NCBI GenBank assembly: GCA_045114665.1
Contig: JBGUKW010000190.1
Location: forward strand, 1-10,854
Direction of reading: 5' to 3'
DNA: 10,854 nucleotides
From: CADAWZ01 sp045114665
GTDB taxonomy: Bacteria > Vulcanimicrobiota > CADAWZ01
This document shows, in pieces, positions 1-5,970 of the stretch (positions are counted from its first letter, which is position 1; every line of letters begins with the position of its first letter). The notes beneath the pieces are model-generated. The model had not been told where the DNA came from and did no database searches. It saw only the letters and a program-made list of their open reading frames with translations. The position numbers were made by a program, and so were the translations under genes.

Positions 1-2
1 AA

Positions 3-824
3 TATTGTAACGATCTTCAAATTGGTCTTCCTGCTGAAATTGAGGCGAGAAAGAAACAGTACAATTTCTATCGAGATAAATTGTTGAGGTTTGAGCCAAT
101 AAATATAGCTAAGATTGAAAAAGAAATTGATGAAATATTGACAAATGAGCCAAATTGTGATTCTCTAAGAAGAGAAGAGAAGAGAAGAGAAGAGAAGAGA
201 AGAATAATTGACGGATTGATTGCCTTGTATTGGTATGTGTATCAGGTAGCTCCTGTAAAATTAGAAAGTGTTGCAGGAGTTTATGATGGTACTCATAAAA
301 CACCAAAATATACTTCGTCTGGTGTAAAATTTGTAAGTGTTGAAAATATAAATAATTTATATGCAACTAAAAAATATATTTCTGAAGAAGATTATAAAAA
401 TTATAAAATAAAGCCTCAAATAGATGATGTTTTTATGACAAGAATAGGTTCTATAGGTATTTGTTCTGTAGTTAATTCAAATGAACCACTTGCTTATTAT
501 GTTTCTCTTGCTTTATTAAGACCAAATCATAATTATATTATTGGCAAATATTTAAAATATATAATAGAAAGTTCTATAGGTAAAAAAGAACTTGAAAAAA
601 GAAGTTTATTAACTGCTATTCCTATTAAAATTAACAAAAATGAAATTGGAAATATTGAAATTCCAATTCCGCCACTTGACACACAAAAAAGAATAGTTGA
701 TATTTTGGATAATTTCGAAAAATATACAAATGATTTACAAGAAGGCTTACCTGCTGAAATCGAAAAACGGAAAAAACAATATGCCTACTACCGAGACGAA
801 CTACTGAGGTTTGAAAGAAAATAA
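3..824 (+). CDS. hsdS: Type I restriction-modification specificity subunit (HsdS), 5'-partial
   Basis: This is the DNA-recognition subunit of a type I restriction-modification complex, which directs the HsdM methylase and HsdR nuclease to their target. The frame is open from the left edge, so the true start and the first target-recognition domain lie outside; the TTG at 81 is internal. Visible in order are the end of the central conserved helix (9-95, LQIGLPAEIEARKKQY then YRDKLLRFE), a linker with a REEKR repeat (168-203), a second recognition domain beginning near 249 (VKLESVAGVYDGTHKTPKY), its IPIPPLDTQKRIVDIL end, and the distal conserved helix (729-815). The two conserved helices match at 24 of 29 residues, the usual two-fold HsdS architecture. 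The stop is followed by a strong hairpin terminator. hsdM and hsdR are not in the window and presumably lie to the left. The family call is near certain; the target sequence cannot be read from this. Confidence 0.93.
   Translation, partial: YCNDLQIGLPAEIEARKKQYNFYRDKLLRFEPINIAKIEKEIDEILTNEPNCDSLRREEKRREEKRRIIDGLIALYWYVYQVAPVKLESVAGVYDGTHKTPKYTSSGVKFVSVENINNLYATKKYISEEDYKNYKIKPQIDDVFMTRIGSIGICSVVNSNEPLAYYVSLALLRPNHNYIIGKYLKYIIESSIGKKELEKRSLLTAIPIKINKNEIGNIEIPIPPLDTQKRIVDILDNFEKYTNDLQEGLPAEIEKRKKQYAYYRDELLRFERK
168..203 (+). repeat. Pentanucleotide tandem repeat (AGAAG)7 inside hsdS
   Basis: Seven perfect AGAAG units plus one extra base. Because 5 is not a multiple of 3, each unit gained or lost shifts the frame. 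The tract itself encodes rotations of REEKR in all three frames and contains no stop. Directly after it, the other two frames hit TAA (205-207) or TGA (209-211), while the present frame stays open through the second recognition domain. This is the expected layout of a slipped-strand phase-variation switch. The present allele reads as full length (ON). Confidence 0.9.
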
Positions 825-862
825 ATCTCCCCCAATAGCTACTATGAAGATTATATATAATA

Positions 863-910
863 AAAAATGGGGCTGTGAAAAAATATTTATTTTTTCACAG
901 CCCCATTTTT
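863..910. terminator. Bidirectional intrinsic terminator hairpin between hsdS and the leftward operon
   Basis: The perfect arms 863-883 and 890-910 (21 bp each) enclose a 6-base loop. The GC-rich core GGGGCTGTG is flanked by A and T runs on both sides, so a U tract follows the stem on either strand. It sits 38 bases after the hsdS stop and immediately after the leftward operon, so it can end both. The arm core GGGGCTGTGAAAAAA is also found at the ends of the inverted-repeat element at 5007-5149, so the hairpin may derive from the same repeat family. Confidence 0.85.
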
Positions 911-981
911 ATTTCTGAAACAGAACTATAAAGTTTAAATTTTCCAACACCTTCAAAGGGCACAACATCCCAATTTATCAT
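895..981 (-). pseudogene. Truncated 5' remnant of a second copy of the partner/immunity-like gene
   Basis: The ATG at 979-981 opens a 28-codon frame whose first 21 residues (MINWDVVPFEGVGKFKLYSS then V) are identical to those of the intact gene at 978-1430. It continues SEIK against ADIK in the intact gene, then enters the hairpin arm and ends MGL-stop. The other 125 or so residues of the family are missing. The start overlaps the stop of the intact gene as ATGA, the same arrangement as at the preceding gene junction, so it may still be translated by coupling. It is most simply a tandem paralogue cut short at the hairpin. A functional 28-residue peptide is possible but unsupported. Confidence 0.75.
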
Positions 982-988
982 TTCTTCC
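919..988. repeat. 70-bp direct repeat, copy A (partner of 1368-1437)
   Basis: Identical to 1368-1437 except for one base (A at 928, G at 1377). It spans the last two codons of the upstream gene, the ATGA junction and the first 21 codons of the partner/immunity-like gene. The offset between copies is 449 bases. Such a pair could recombine to delete the intervening gene. Confidence 0.95.
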
Positions 989-1430
989 ACTCATAAGTAT
1001 AAAAGAAATTATTATCAAGAACTTCTTTAACAAAAATAGTTATTGTAACTATTTTTGAGGTAGCTTCATCTTGAATCCAATATCCTGAAGGTGATTGCCA
1101 ATCTTCTTCCCAGTCATCAAATTTAAGTTCAGTATCTATTTTACAAGCTTCTTCTATAGTCATGCCTATTTTCAATCCATTAGGTAAACATCCAATGAAC
1201 CCTTTTTCAATCCAAATTTGAAAAAGTCTATCTTTAACAAACCAAAACCCTATTGTATTTTTTACATTTAATTCAATCCAAGGCTCAGGATTTGTACATA
1301 TTTTATTATCAATAATTTTTTCAGAATATGATATTTTTTCTTCATCAAGAATTTTCTTTATGTCGGCAACAGAACTGTAAAGTTTAAATTTTCCAACACC
1401 TTCAAAGGGCACAACATCCCAATTTATCAT
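978..1430 (-). CDS. Probable immunity/partner protein of the adjacent toxin-like gene (150 aa)
   Basis: I do not recognise a named family with certainty. It is a small soluble acidic protein with no signal peptide or membrane segment. The N-terminus (WDVVPFEGVGKFKLYSSVADIKKIL) and the later stretch IGMTIEEACKI (about 98-108) resemble the 'G-x-h-x-h-G-M-T-x-E-E' pattern common in small partner and immunity proteins. The C-terminal half is rich in Trp and acidic residues (FDDWEEDWQSPSGYW, about 114-128). It has an excellent AAAGGAGGAAG site that lies inside the end of the preceding gene, and its ATG overlaps that gene's TGA as ATGA, so the two are translationally coupled. A short acidic gene directly after a basic toxin-like gene, with a broken duplicate behind it, is typical of immunity loci. 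The role is inferred from context. Confidence 0.5.
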   Translation of the reverse strand: MINWDVVPFEGVGKFKLYSSVADIKKILDEEKISYSEKIIDNKICTNPEPWIELNVKNTIGFWFVKDRLFQIWIEKGFIGCLPNGLKIGMTIEEACKIDTELKFDDWEEDWQSPSGYWIQDEATSKIVTITIFVKEVLDNNFFYTYEWKK

Positions 1431-1437
1431 TTCTTCC
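1368..1437. repeat. 70-bp direct repeat, copy B (partner of 919-988)
   Basis: Matches 919-988 at 69 of 70 bases. This copy carries the start of the intact partner/immunity-like gene together with its Shine-Dalgarno site and the ATGA overlap with the toxin-like gene. The near identity suggests recent duplication or gene conversion. Confidence 0.95.
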
Positions 1438-2053
1438 TCCTTTTATTTTTCTTTCTATTTATTTTGAAAAAAATTTTAGCCTTTTCATTGTTAAGTCCAT
1501 TATATTCTTTCTTTGTCGCATTTACAATTTTAAATATTCCAATTTTATTTGTGCTTATTTTTACATCAGGAACTTTATGCCAGTTAGTGGGATCTAAAGA
1601 AACTTGCATTTGCATTATATTTCTGATGTTATTATGATTTTTTATTTCTATAATTACAGCTTTTGAAGTTTTGTGGTTTGATTTTTTTATATATGTATCA
1701 TACCCTATTTTTTTTAGTTCACTTTCAATTTCTTGTGCTGTTTTATTATAAAAGAATTCTCTATTTGCAGAAATTCGTCTTGCGGTAATCCCACCCTTTT
1801 TAGTAAATAAAGAAAGTGGTTTCCAAACTTTTTTCTTAGTTTTTTTTCTTTTCTCTTTAGCTCTTTTCTGTTTTTCCTTTTCTTTCTCTTCAGCTTCTTT
1901 TTTTGCTTTCTCCTCGGCTTCTCTCTTCTTCTCTTGCTCTAACTGAAGTTTAACTTTTATTTGTTCTGCTAATTTTTTTATTGTTTGTTGCTCAATAATT
2001 AATTGAGGTGAAATGGAAGTTCCATTTGCAAGTTTACTGTTTGTCCTTCGCAT
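1427..2053 (-). CDS. Basic coiled-coil protein with toxin-like C-terminal domain (208 aa)
   Basis: Residues about 20-75 form a very charged Lys/Glu helix (EKAKKEAEEKEKEKQKRAKEK), probably a coiled coil. It is followed by a compact domain at about 92-200 (ARRISANREFFYNKTAQEIESELKKIGY, then IRNIMQMQVS, HKVPDVKIST, GIFKIV and NEKAKIFF). From memory this domain follows the pattern of C-terminal toxin domains in some Gram-positive polymorphic (LXG-type) toxins: an 'RNISQVQVS ... VPYVKIST ... GKIKIVD ... EKATIIF' order. I cannot run the search that would settle this. There is no signal peptide, LXG domain or membrane segment, so any toxin here would be a stand-alone or detached module. The ATG at 2053 has a strong AAAGGAG site and lies 55 bases inside the end of the upstream DUF4417-like gene. 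Its stop overlaps the next start as ATGA. It could instead be a nucleic-acid-binding accessory protein. Confidence 0.5.
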   Translation of the reverse strand: MRRTNSKLANGTSISPQLIIEQQTIKKLAEQIKVKLQLEQEKKREAEEKAKKEAEEKEKEKQKRAKEKRKKTKKKVWKPLSLFTKKGGITARRISANREFFYNKTAQEIESELKKIGYDTYIKKSNHKTSKAVIIEIKNHNNIRNIMQMQVSLDPTNWHKVPDVKISTNKIGIFKIVNATKKEYNGLNNEKAKIFFKINRKKNKRRKK

Positions 2054-2841
2054 TTTAATCTCCTTTTTTCACTTCTGATTTTTTTGTTTATTCTGTTTCT
2101 TATTTTTAGTTTATTGTCAGGAATAACAATCTTAATGCCTTTTTGAATTGCATAAGAAAATATGTCTTTAGCATTGTCATCTTCAGCACATACATCAAAA
2201 ACAATAATTGTTTTTAATTTTTTCAAATACTTAACAGTGTATTTAATAGCTTCTTGTAATATTTGTCTTTCAATTAAATCTTTTATTATTCCCATTGTGC
2301 TGAAAGCAACAACATTACAATCTTCTAATCCACTTAGATAGGTGTCTAATTCATCAAGAGTGGGGAATGTTATATTTGGAATTACAGAAGCATGAAGTTC
2401 TTTCATTAACCAAAGAGAAGTAACTCTTGATTTTTTCAATCTATGTAAATTTTCAATGAGATCAATATCTCCAAGTTGTGAATAATCAGGAGATATAAAA
2501 AATTTAACACCTTCAAATCTTTTCTTAAATTCCTTTAATCGTTTTTCATTATCAAAATAAATGGCATTATATAATCCATTTTCACCATCAAAAACATTAT
2601 CAAATAAATAAAAAGCAACTGCTGTCTTGTCTGTTTTGTGATAATCTTTTGGATTATTATAAAGGGCAATATGATCTGGATATACATCTATGTCACAAGC
2701 TAAAGCAGGCAAACCATATTTTCCAACAGGATAAGTCGAATTTGTTATATCCAAATAAGTGGCATTTAATTTTTTCTTCAAATTTTTTGGTATTTGTTTA
2801 AAAGTTCCATTTTTTCTTTTTTTCTTCTCGAACTTTTTCAT
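1999..2841 (-). CDS. DUF4417-like protein (280 aa)
   Basis: After a basic tail (residues 1-25) the protein shows an order of segments that I associate with the DUF4417 family: KYGLPALACD (41-50), AFYLFDNVFD (76-85), KFFISPDYSQLGDIDL (113-128), HASVIPNITF (150-159), VVAFSTMGI (177-185) and TIIVFDVCAED (211-221). The biochemical role of DUF4417 is not established. Such genes are often met in phage, plasmid and other mobile contexts, which fits this accessory block. The ATG has a good AGGAGAT site 7 bases upstream. The end overlaps the next gene by 55 bases in another frame, so the two are probably co-transcribed and coupled. A polar, basic C-terminal tail (about 250-265, RINKKIRSEKRRLK) might contact nucleic acid. 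No catalytic motif is recognised. Confidence 0.6.
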   Translation of the reverse strand: MKKFEKKKRKNGTFKQIPKNLKKKLNATYLDITNSTYPVGKYGLPALACDIDVYPDHIALYNNPKDYHKTDKTAVAFYLFDNVFDGENGLYNAIYFDNEKRLKEFKKRFEGVKFFISPDYSQLGDIDLIENLHRLKKSRVTSLWLMKELHASVIPNITFPTLDELDTYLSGLEDCNVVAFSTMGIIKDLIERQILQEAIKYTVKYLKKLKTIIVFDVCAEDDNAKDIFSYAIQKGIKIVIPDNKLKIRNRINKKIRSEKRRLKCEGQTVNLQMELPFHLN

Positions 2842-3112
2842 AATTATCTCCTCTCTAATAATTTAAACCTAAATGGTTATTTTTTTATATATTATATTTT
2901 AATTATATAATTTTAAAAAATGTATATATAAATATTAAATTTTTGTAATATTTGAATTAAAAATTATTTCTTTTTCTACTTATTTTATATATGTTTTTTT
3001 TTATATATAAAGCTAAATATAAAAAATAGCAGTTTTGGAATATAAAACTACAAGGAAATTTAACATAATTGCATAATTAACAATTTATCCTTAAAATAAA
3101 GGAGGTTTTTTT
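2842..3112. promoter_or_regulatory. Very AT-rich divergent intergenic region with weak promoter and operator candidates
   Basis: This 271-base spacer separates the leftward DUF4417-like operon from the rightward XRE-ImmA gene, so it must hold promoters for both. On the minus strand a TATAAT lies at 2891-2896 with only a poor T-rich -35 about 17 bases further upstream. Two inverted repeats could be operators: AAATATTA/TAATATTT (2930-2937 and 2946-2953, 8-base gap) and AGTTTT/AAAACT (3031-3036 and 3044-3049, 7-base gap). In DNA this AT-rich such repeats can occur by chance. No coding potential was seen. Confidence 0.4.
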
Positions 3113-4183
3113 ATGAAAAATAAACATCCAGGTGTTGAATTAGAAAAAAAATTGAAATCAATAGGCATGAAAAATAAAGAGCTTGCAATAAGAACTGGAG
3201 TTACTGAAAAGCATGTATCTACGATTATAAATGGCATGAAATCAATAACAAATAATTTTGCAAGAAAATTAGAATATGCACTTGATGAGCCTAAAGCTGA
3301 ATATTGGGTTACTTTACAAGCAAAATATGATAAAGAATTTAGCGATGAACAAGATAAATATAATATAGATAAAGACGAGTCTAAGGTATTAAAAGAGATA
3401 AAAATAATACTGCCATATCTATATGAAATTGGTGTTTTAAATGAAAGTGATGACAATATCAAAAAAATACTCGATTTAAGAAGATTTGCAAGAATTAGCA
3501 ATTTAATTAATATTGCCAATTTGCCACATTATGGAGCATATAGGATACAGTTAAAAAATAATGTAAATATTAACCCTTATGTTCTATATTTTTGGCATTG
3601 TGCTTGTGAATATGTAGCAAAACAAGTAAAAATTGAAAATGAAGTAAATTATAATTTACTAAGAGAAAAACTTCCACTCATAAAAAGTCTCATGTTCTTA
3701 GAACCTCAAAACATAGAAAATGAATTACAAAAAATTTTTGCTGAATGTGGAATAGTTTTTAAAATAGTAAAATATTTTAAAGGAGCTCCTGTACAGGGAT
3801 TTATAAAAAATTATTTATCAAAAAATATAATTTTGTGTATGACATTGAGACAGAAGAGAGCGGATATATTTTGGTTTAGTCTTTTTCATGAAATAGGACA
3901 TATTTTAAACAAAGATGAAAATAATTACTTAGTTGATTTTGAATTTGCAAAAGGAGATGAAGAATTAGAGGCTGACAATTTTGCAAATAAAGAATTGATA
4001 AATCAGAATGATTATAAAAAATTTGTTGAAAATGATGTCTTTACTTTACCAGCAATAAAAAGATTTGCTAAAACTCAAAATGTACAGCCATATATTGTCA
4101 TAGGGCGACTTCAGCACGATCAAATCATCGGTTGGGATGAATATGTAAATGAAATTCCAAAGTACGAATTTATGGAAAAATAA
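3113..4183 (+). CDS. XRE/HigA-type helix-turn-helix protein fused to an ImmA/IrrE-family zinc peptidase (356 aa)
   Basis: The N-terminus (5-70) is an XRE-type helix-turn-helix of the HigA/VapI kind: HPGVELEKKLKSIGMKNKELA, then TGVTEKHVSTIINGMKSIT. A helical middle (about 85-200) follows. The C-terminal ImmA/IrrE-type metallopeptidase carries HEIGH (259-263) and a downstream ELEADNFA (284-291, probable third zinc ligand E286). In this family such proteins bind operators and are linked to toxin-antitoxin modules, phage repressor cleavage or stress responses. The catalytic motif looks intact, so proteolysis is plausible; the target is unknown. The start has a strong AAAGGAGG site (3098-3105). 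It is divergent from the toxin-like operon and could regulate it or itself. Its stop is one base before the ksgA start, so it probably shares a transcript with ksgA, although it looks like an accessory gene placed next to it. Confidence 0.87.
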   Translation: MKNKHPGVELEKKLKSIGMKNKELAIRTGVTEKHVSTIINGMKSITNNFARKLEYALDEPKAEYWVTLQAKYDKEFSDEQDKYNIDKDESKVLKEIKIILPYLYEIGVLNESDDNIKKILDLRRFARISNLINIANLPHYGAYRIQLKNNVNINPYVLYFWHCACEYVAKQVKIENEVNYNLLREKLPLIKSLMFLEPQNIENELQKIFAECGIVFKIVKYFKGAPVQGFIKNYLSKNIILCMTLRQKRADIFWFSLFHEIGHILNKDENNYLVDFEFAKGDEELEADNFANKELINQNDYKKFVENDVFTLPAIKRFAKTQNVQPYIVIGRLQHDQIIGWDEYVNEIPKYEFMEK

Positions 4184-4184
4184 T

Positions 4185-5009
4185 ATGGGAAAAAATAAAA
4201 AACAAAATAAAAAATTTGAAGAAAAAATAGAAGCAAAAAAGAAATACGGACAGAATTTTTTGACAGATTCAACATTTGTTGAAAAAATAAAAGAAGAACT
4301 TAAAAAGAATAATCCAAAATTTGTATTTGAAATAGGACCAGGTACTGGAATTTTGACAAGAGAACTTTTGCAAGTTGCTAATTTTGTTGATTGTATTGAA
4401 ATAGATAGAGATTTTGAAAAAACTCTTGGTGAACTAAAAAAAGAATTTGACAACAAATTAAATGTTCATTTTCAAGACATATCTGAATCAAGAATTGAAG
4501 ATATCTTAACTTACAAAAATGAAAAGTACGATGTCTATGCAAATATTCCATATTATTTGACAACAGAAATAATAACAAAATTGATAGAAAATAGGAAATA
4601 TTTTAAGGACATTTTTTTGACTGTTCAAAAAGAGGCAGGGGAGAGGATTTGTGCTAAAGAAGGTTCAAGGGAATCTGGGGCTATAACTCATTTTGTTGAA
4701 TATTACGCAGAAAGAAAATTGTTATTTAAAATTCCCAAAACAGCTTTTACACCTGAGCCAAAAGTAGATTCTGCTTTTATACATCTTTCATTGAGAGAAA
4801 AAAATAATTTTGATTTGCCTTTTGAAAAAATAAAGCCTATCGTAAAAATCACTTTTGAACAGAGAAGAAAGACATTGAAAAATTCTCTCAAATCACTTGT
4901 TGAAAATCCTGAGGAATTACTAAAAAAAGTTGGTATTGATGAAAAAGCACGTCCAGAAAATTTATCTTTAAACGATTTTTACAACATAGCTAAAGAAATA
5001 CAGAAATAG
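4185..5009 (+). CDS. ksgA: 16S rRNA (adenine1518-N6/adenine1519-N6)-dimethyltransferase, KsgA/RsmA
   Basis: The product transfers four methyl groups from S-adenosylmethionine to two adjacent adenines near the 3' end of 16S rRNA, late in 30S subunit assembly. With the start at 4185 it is 274 residues, normal for the family. Motifs are GQNFL (22-26), the SAM-binding EIGPGTG (49-55), IEID (71-74), the adenine-binding NIPY (120-123), and the C-terminal FTPEPKVDS (188-196) and FEQRRKTLKNSL (224-235). The ATG at 4149 would add 12 residues inside the upstream gene; 4185 is preferred because it begins one base after that gene's stop and keeps a normal N-terminus. The SD is weak (GGA near 4173), consistent with coupling to the upstream gene. 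It is convergent with yidD, and its TAG stop is the edge of the inverted-repeat element. Confidence 0.96.
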   Translation: MGKNKKQNKKFEEKIEAKKKYGQNFLTDSTFVEKIKEELKKNNPKFVFEIGPGTGILTRELLQVANFVDCIEIDRDFEKTLGELKKEFDNKLNVHFQDISESRIEDILTYKNEKYDVYANIPYYLTTEIITKLIENRKYFKDIFLTVQKEAGERICAKEGSRESGAITHFVEYYAERKLLFKIPKTAFTPEPKVDSAFIHLSLREKNNFDLPFEKIKPIVKITFEQRRKTLKNSLKSLVENPEELLKKVGIDEKARPENLSLNDFYNIAKEIQK

Positions 5010-5149
5010 GGCTGGGAAAAAAAGTAAATAGAGGCAATGACAAAGTGGCAGGGCATATATTGGATAGTCTTCAACCACTTTTTTATTAACTAACACAACA
5101 AGTTAATTTAAGAAAATTATATAAAAAAATACTTTTTTCACAGCCCCTA
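5007..5149. repeat. About 140-bp element with imperfect terminal inverted repeats, candidate MITE
   Basis: The left end (5007-5026, TAGGGCTGGG, an A7 run, then GTA) and the reverse complement of the right end (5129-5149, TAGGGGCTGTG, an A6 run, then GTA) form imperfect inverted repeats about 20 bases long around a non-coding interior. TA flanks both ends and may be a target duplication. Both convergent genes, ksgA and yidD, use the TAG at the element edge as their stop. There is no T tract outside the right arm, so this is not an ordinary terminator. The arm GGGGCTGTGAAAAAA matches both arms of the hairpin at 863-910. A miniature inverted-repeat element is the favoured reading. A shared two-gene termination structure is the alternative. 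Confidence 0.5.
5042..5084 (+). terminator. Weak intrinsic terminator candidate after ksgA
   Basis: AAAGTGG (5042-5048) can pair with CCACTTT (5075-5081), followed by further T residues. The loop is 26 bases and the stem short, so efficiency is doubtful. It lies inside the inverted-repeat element. Confidence 0.3.
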
Positions 5150-5467
5150 TGGTACTGGGTCATACCCGCCCTTTGTCCAAGGATTACATCGCAAAATACG
5201 ATAGCCTCCCATCAAAACACCTCTAAGAGTGCCATATTTTTCTATTGATTCCCTTGTATATTGACTACAAGTTGGAGTATAACGACAAATATAAATATTA
5301 TTTTTTTTCAAATTGGCACTTACAGTGCTTCTATAAATATCTATACAAAATATACATATCCTTGAAGAGGGCTGATAATTTACAGGTAAAAAATTTTCAA
5401 GAATAAGATAAAACAAGACAATAATTGTAATATGAATAGATTTAGGTAAATCTAAATTAAATTTCAT
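5147..5467 (-). CDS. yidD: Membrane protein insertion efficiency factor YidD
   Basis: YidD is a small membrane-associated protein thought to help the YidC insertase. The signature fills residues 61-106: CRYTPTCSQYT, then KYG, RG, MGGYRILRCNPWTKGGYDPVP, with the conserved cysteines C61, C67 and C94. A hydrophobic N-terminal segment (about 9-28, IHITIIVLFYLILENFLP) precedes it, so the protein is longer (106 aa) than the usual 70-90. It starts 6 bases after the Nudix gene stop with no clear SD, so it is probably translated by coupling. The location is unusual: in many bacteria yidD sits with rpmH, rnpA and yidC, none of which is here. Its TAG stop is the edge of the inverted-repeat element, so an insertion may have set the last codon. 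Confidence 0.93.
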   Translation of the reverse strand: MKFNLDLPKSIHITIIVLFYLILENFLPVNYQPSSRICIFCIDIYRSTVSANLKKNNIYICRYTPTCSQYTRESIEKYGTLRGVLMGGYRILRCNPWTKGGYDPVP

Positions 5468-5473
5468 GACAAC

Positions 5474-5953
5474 TCACAAAGTTGGAAAGTTTTTCCAAAA
5501 ATTTCCCAAATGTCTATTTGCAGAAATCATCTCTTCCACAATTCCACTTTTCAACATATTTTTTACAATATGTCCTATAGGTGGATGAAATTCTATTTTG
5601 TCCAAATCATCTATGGGAACAAAAGCAAGACTTTTTAATCTTTCTTCATCTCCAATCTTCATTGGAGAATCACCATCAATTTTACCGAGAAAGAACATAT
5701 TTAAAATATGTCTGCTTCCATCAGGAGCAATACTCTCTGAACTAAAAAGAAATCGAGAAATAGATACATCGAGATTAGTTTCTTCTTTCATTTCTCTTCT
5801 TGCACAATTTGCTATCGTCTCTCCATATTCAAGCCCACCACCTGGAATGAGCCAATAAGATCTCCCATTTTTTATATGCTCGATCAAAAGCACTTTACCG
5901 TCAGATACAATTAAAATGCCTATTCTTATTCTTATATGATGTTCTTCAGACAC
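5474..5953 (-). CDS. Nudix hydrolase (159 aa)
   Basis: Nudix enzymes cleave a nucleoside diphosphate linked to another moiety, using Mg2+ bound by the Nudix box. The box is present at residues 39-61: G39, E45, then REMKEET (53-59); the usual final glycine is Asn60, a common change. WLIPGGGLEYGE precedes it as in many family members. The substrate cannot be predicted. The start is GTG at 5953, chosen because GGAG lies about 9 bases upstream and the beta strand before the box needs this N-terminus. It lies 17 bases after the beta-propeller gene and 6 before yidD, so it is in one leftward operon with them. Confidence 0.9.
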   Translation of the reverse strand: MSEEHHIRIRIGILIVSDGKVLLIEHIKNGRSYWLIPGGGLEYGETIANCARREMKEETNLDVSISRFLFSSESIAPDGSRHILNMFFLGKIDGDSPMKIGDEERLKSLAFVPIDDLDKIEFHPPIGHIVKNMLKSGIVEEMISANRHLGNFWKNFPTL

Positions 5954-5970
5954 AATAAATGCTCCATTCT

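Noticed and set aside
9..815. The two hsdS conserved-helix copies as a recombination (shufflon) pair
   Set aside because: They are similar in protein (24 of 29) but clearly diverged in DNA, and no recombinase gene or second silent hsdS is in the window.
81..824. A start at TTG 81 for hsdS
   Set aside because: The frame is open to the left edge and residues before 81 continue the conserved helix, so 81 is internal.
3069..3097. TTGCAT and TAAAAT with 17-base spacing as a promoter for the XRE-ImmA gene
   Set aside because: Transcription would begin within the Shine-Dalgarno site, so it cannot serve this gene in the usual way; likely chance in AT-rich DNA.
3091..3519. 142-residue open frame on the minus strand opposite the XRE-ImmA gene
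   Set aside because: It is hydrophobic and Ser/Leu/Phe-rich, as expected from the antisense of an AT-rich gene, has no SD, and lies opposite a well-supported gene.
5086..5107. ATTAACT/AGTTAAT hairpin inside the inverted-repeat element as a terminator
   Set aside because: The stem is short, almost entirely A-T and without a GC core, so it should not terminate transcription.
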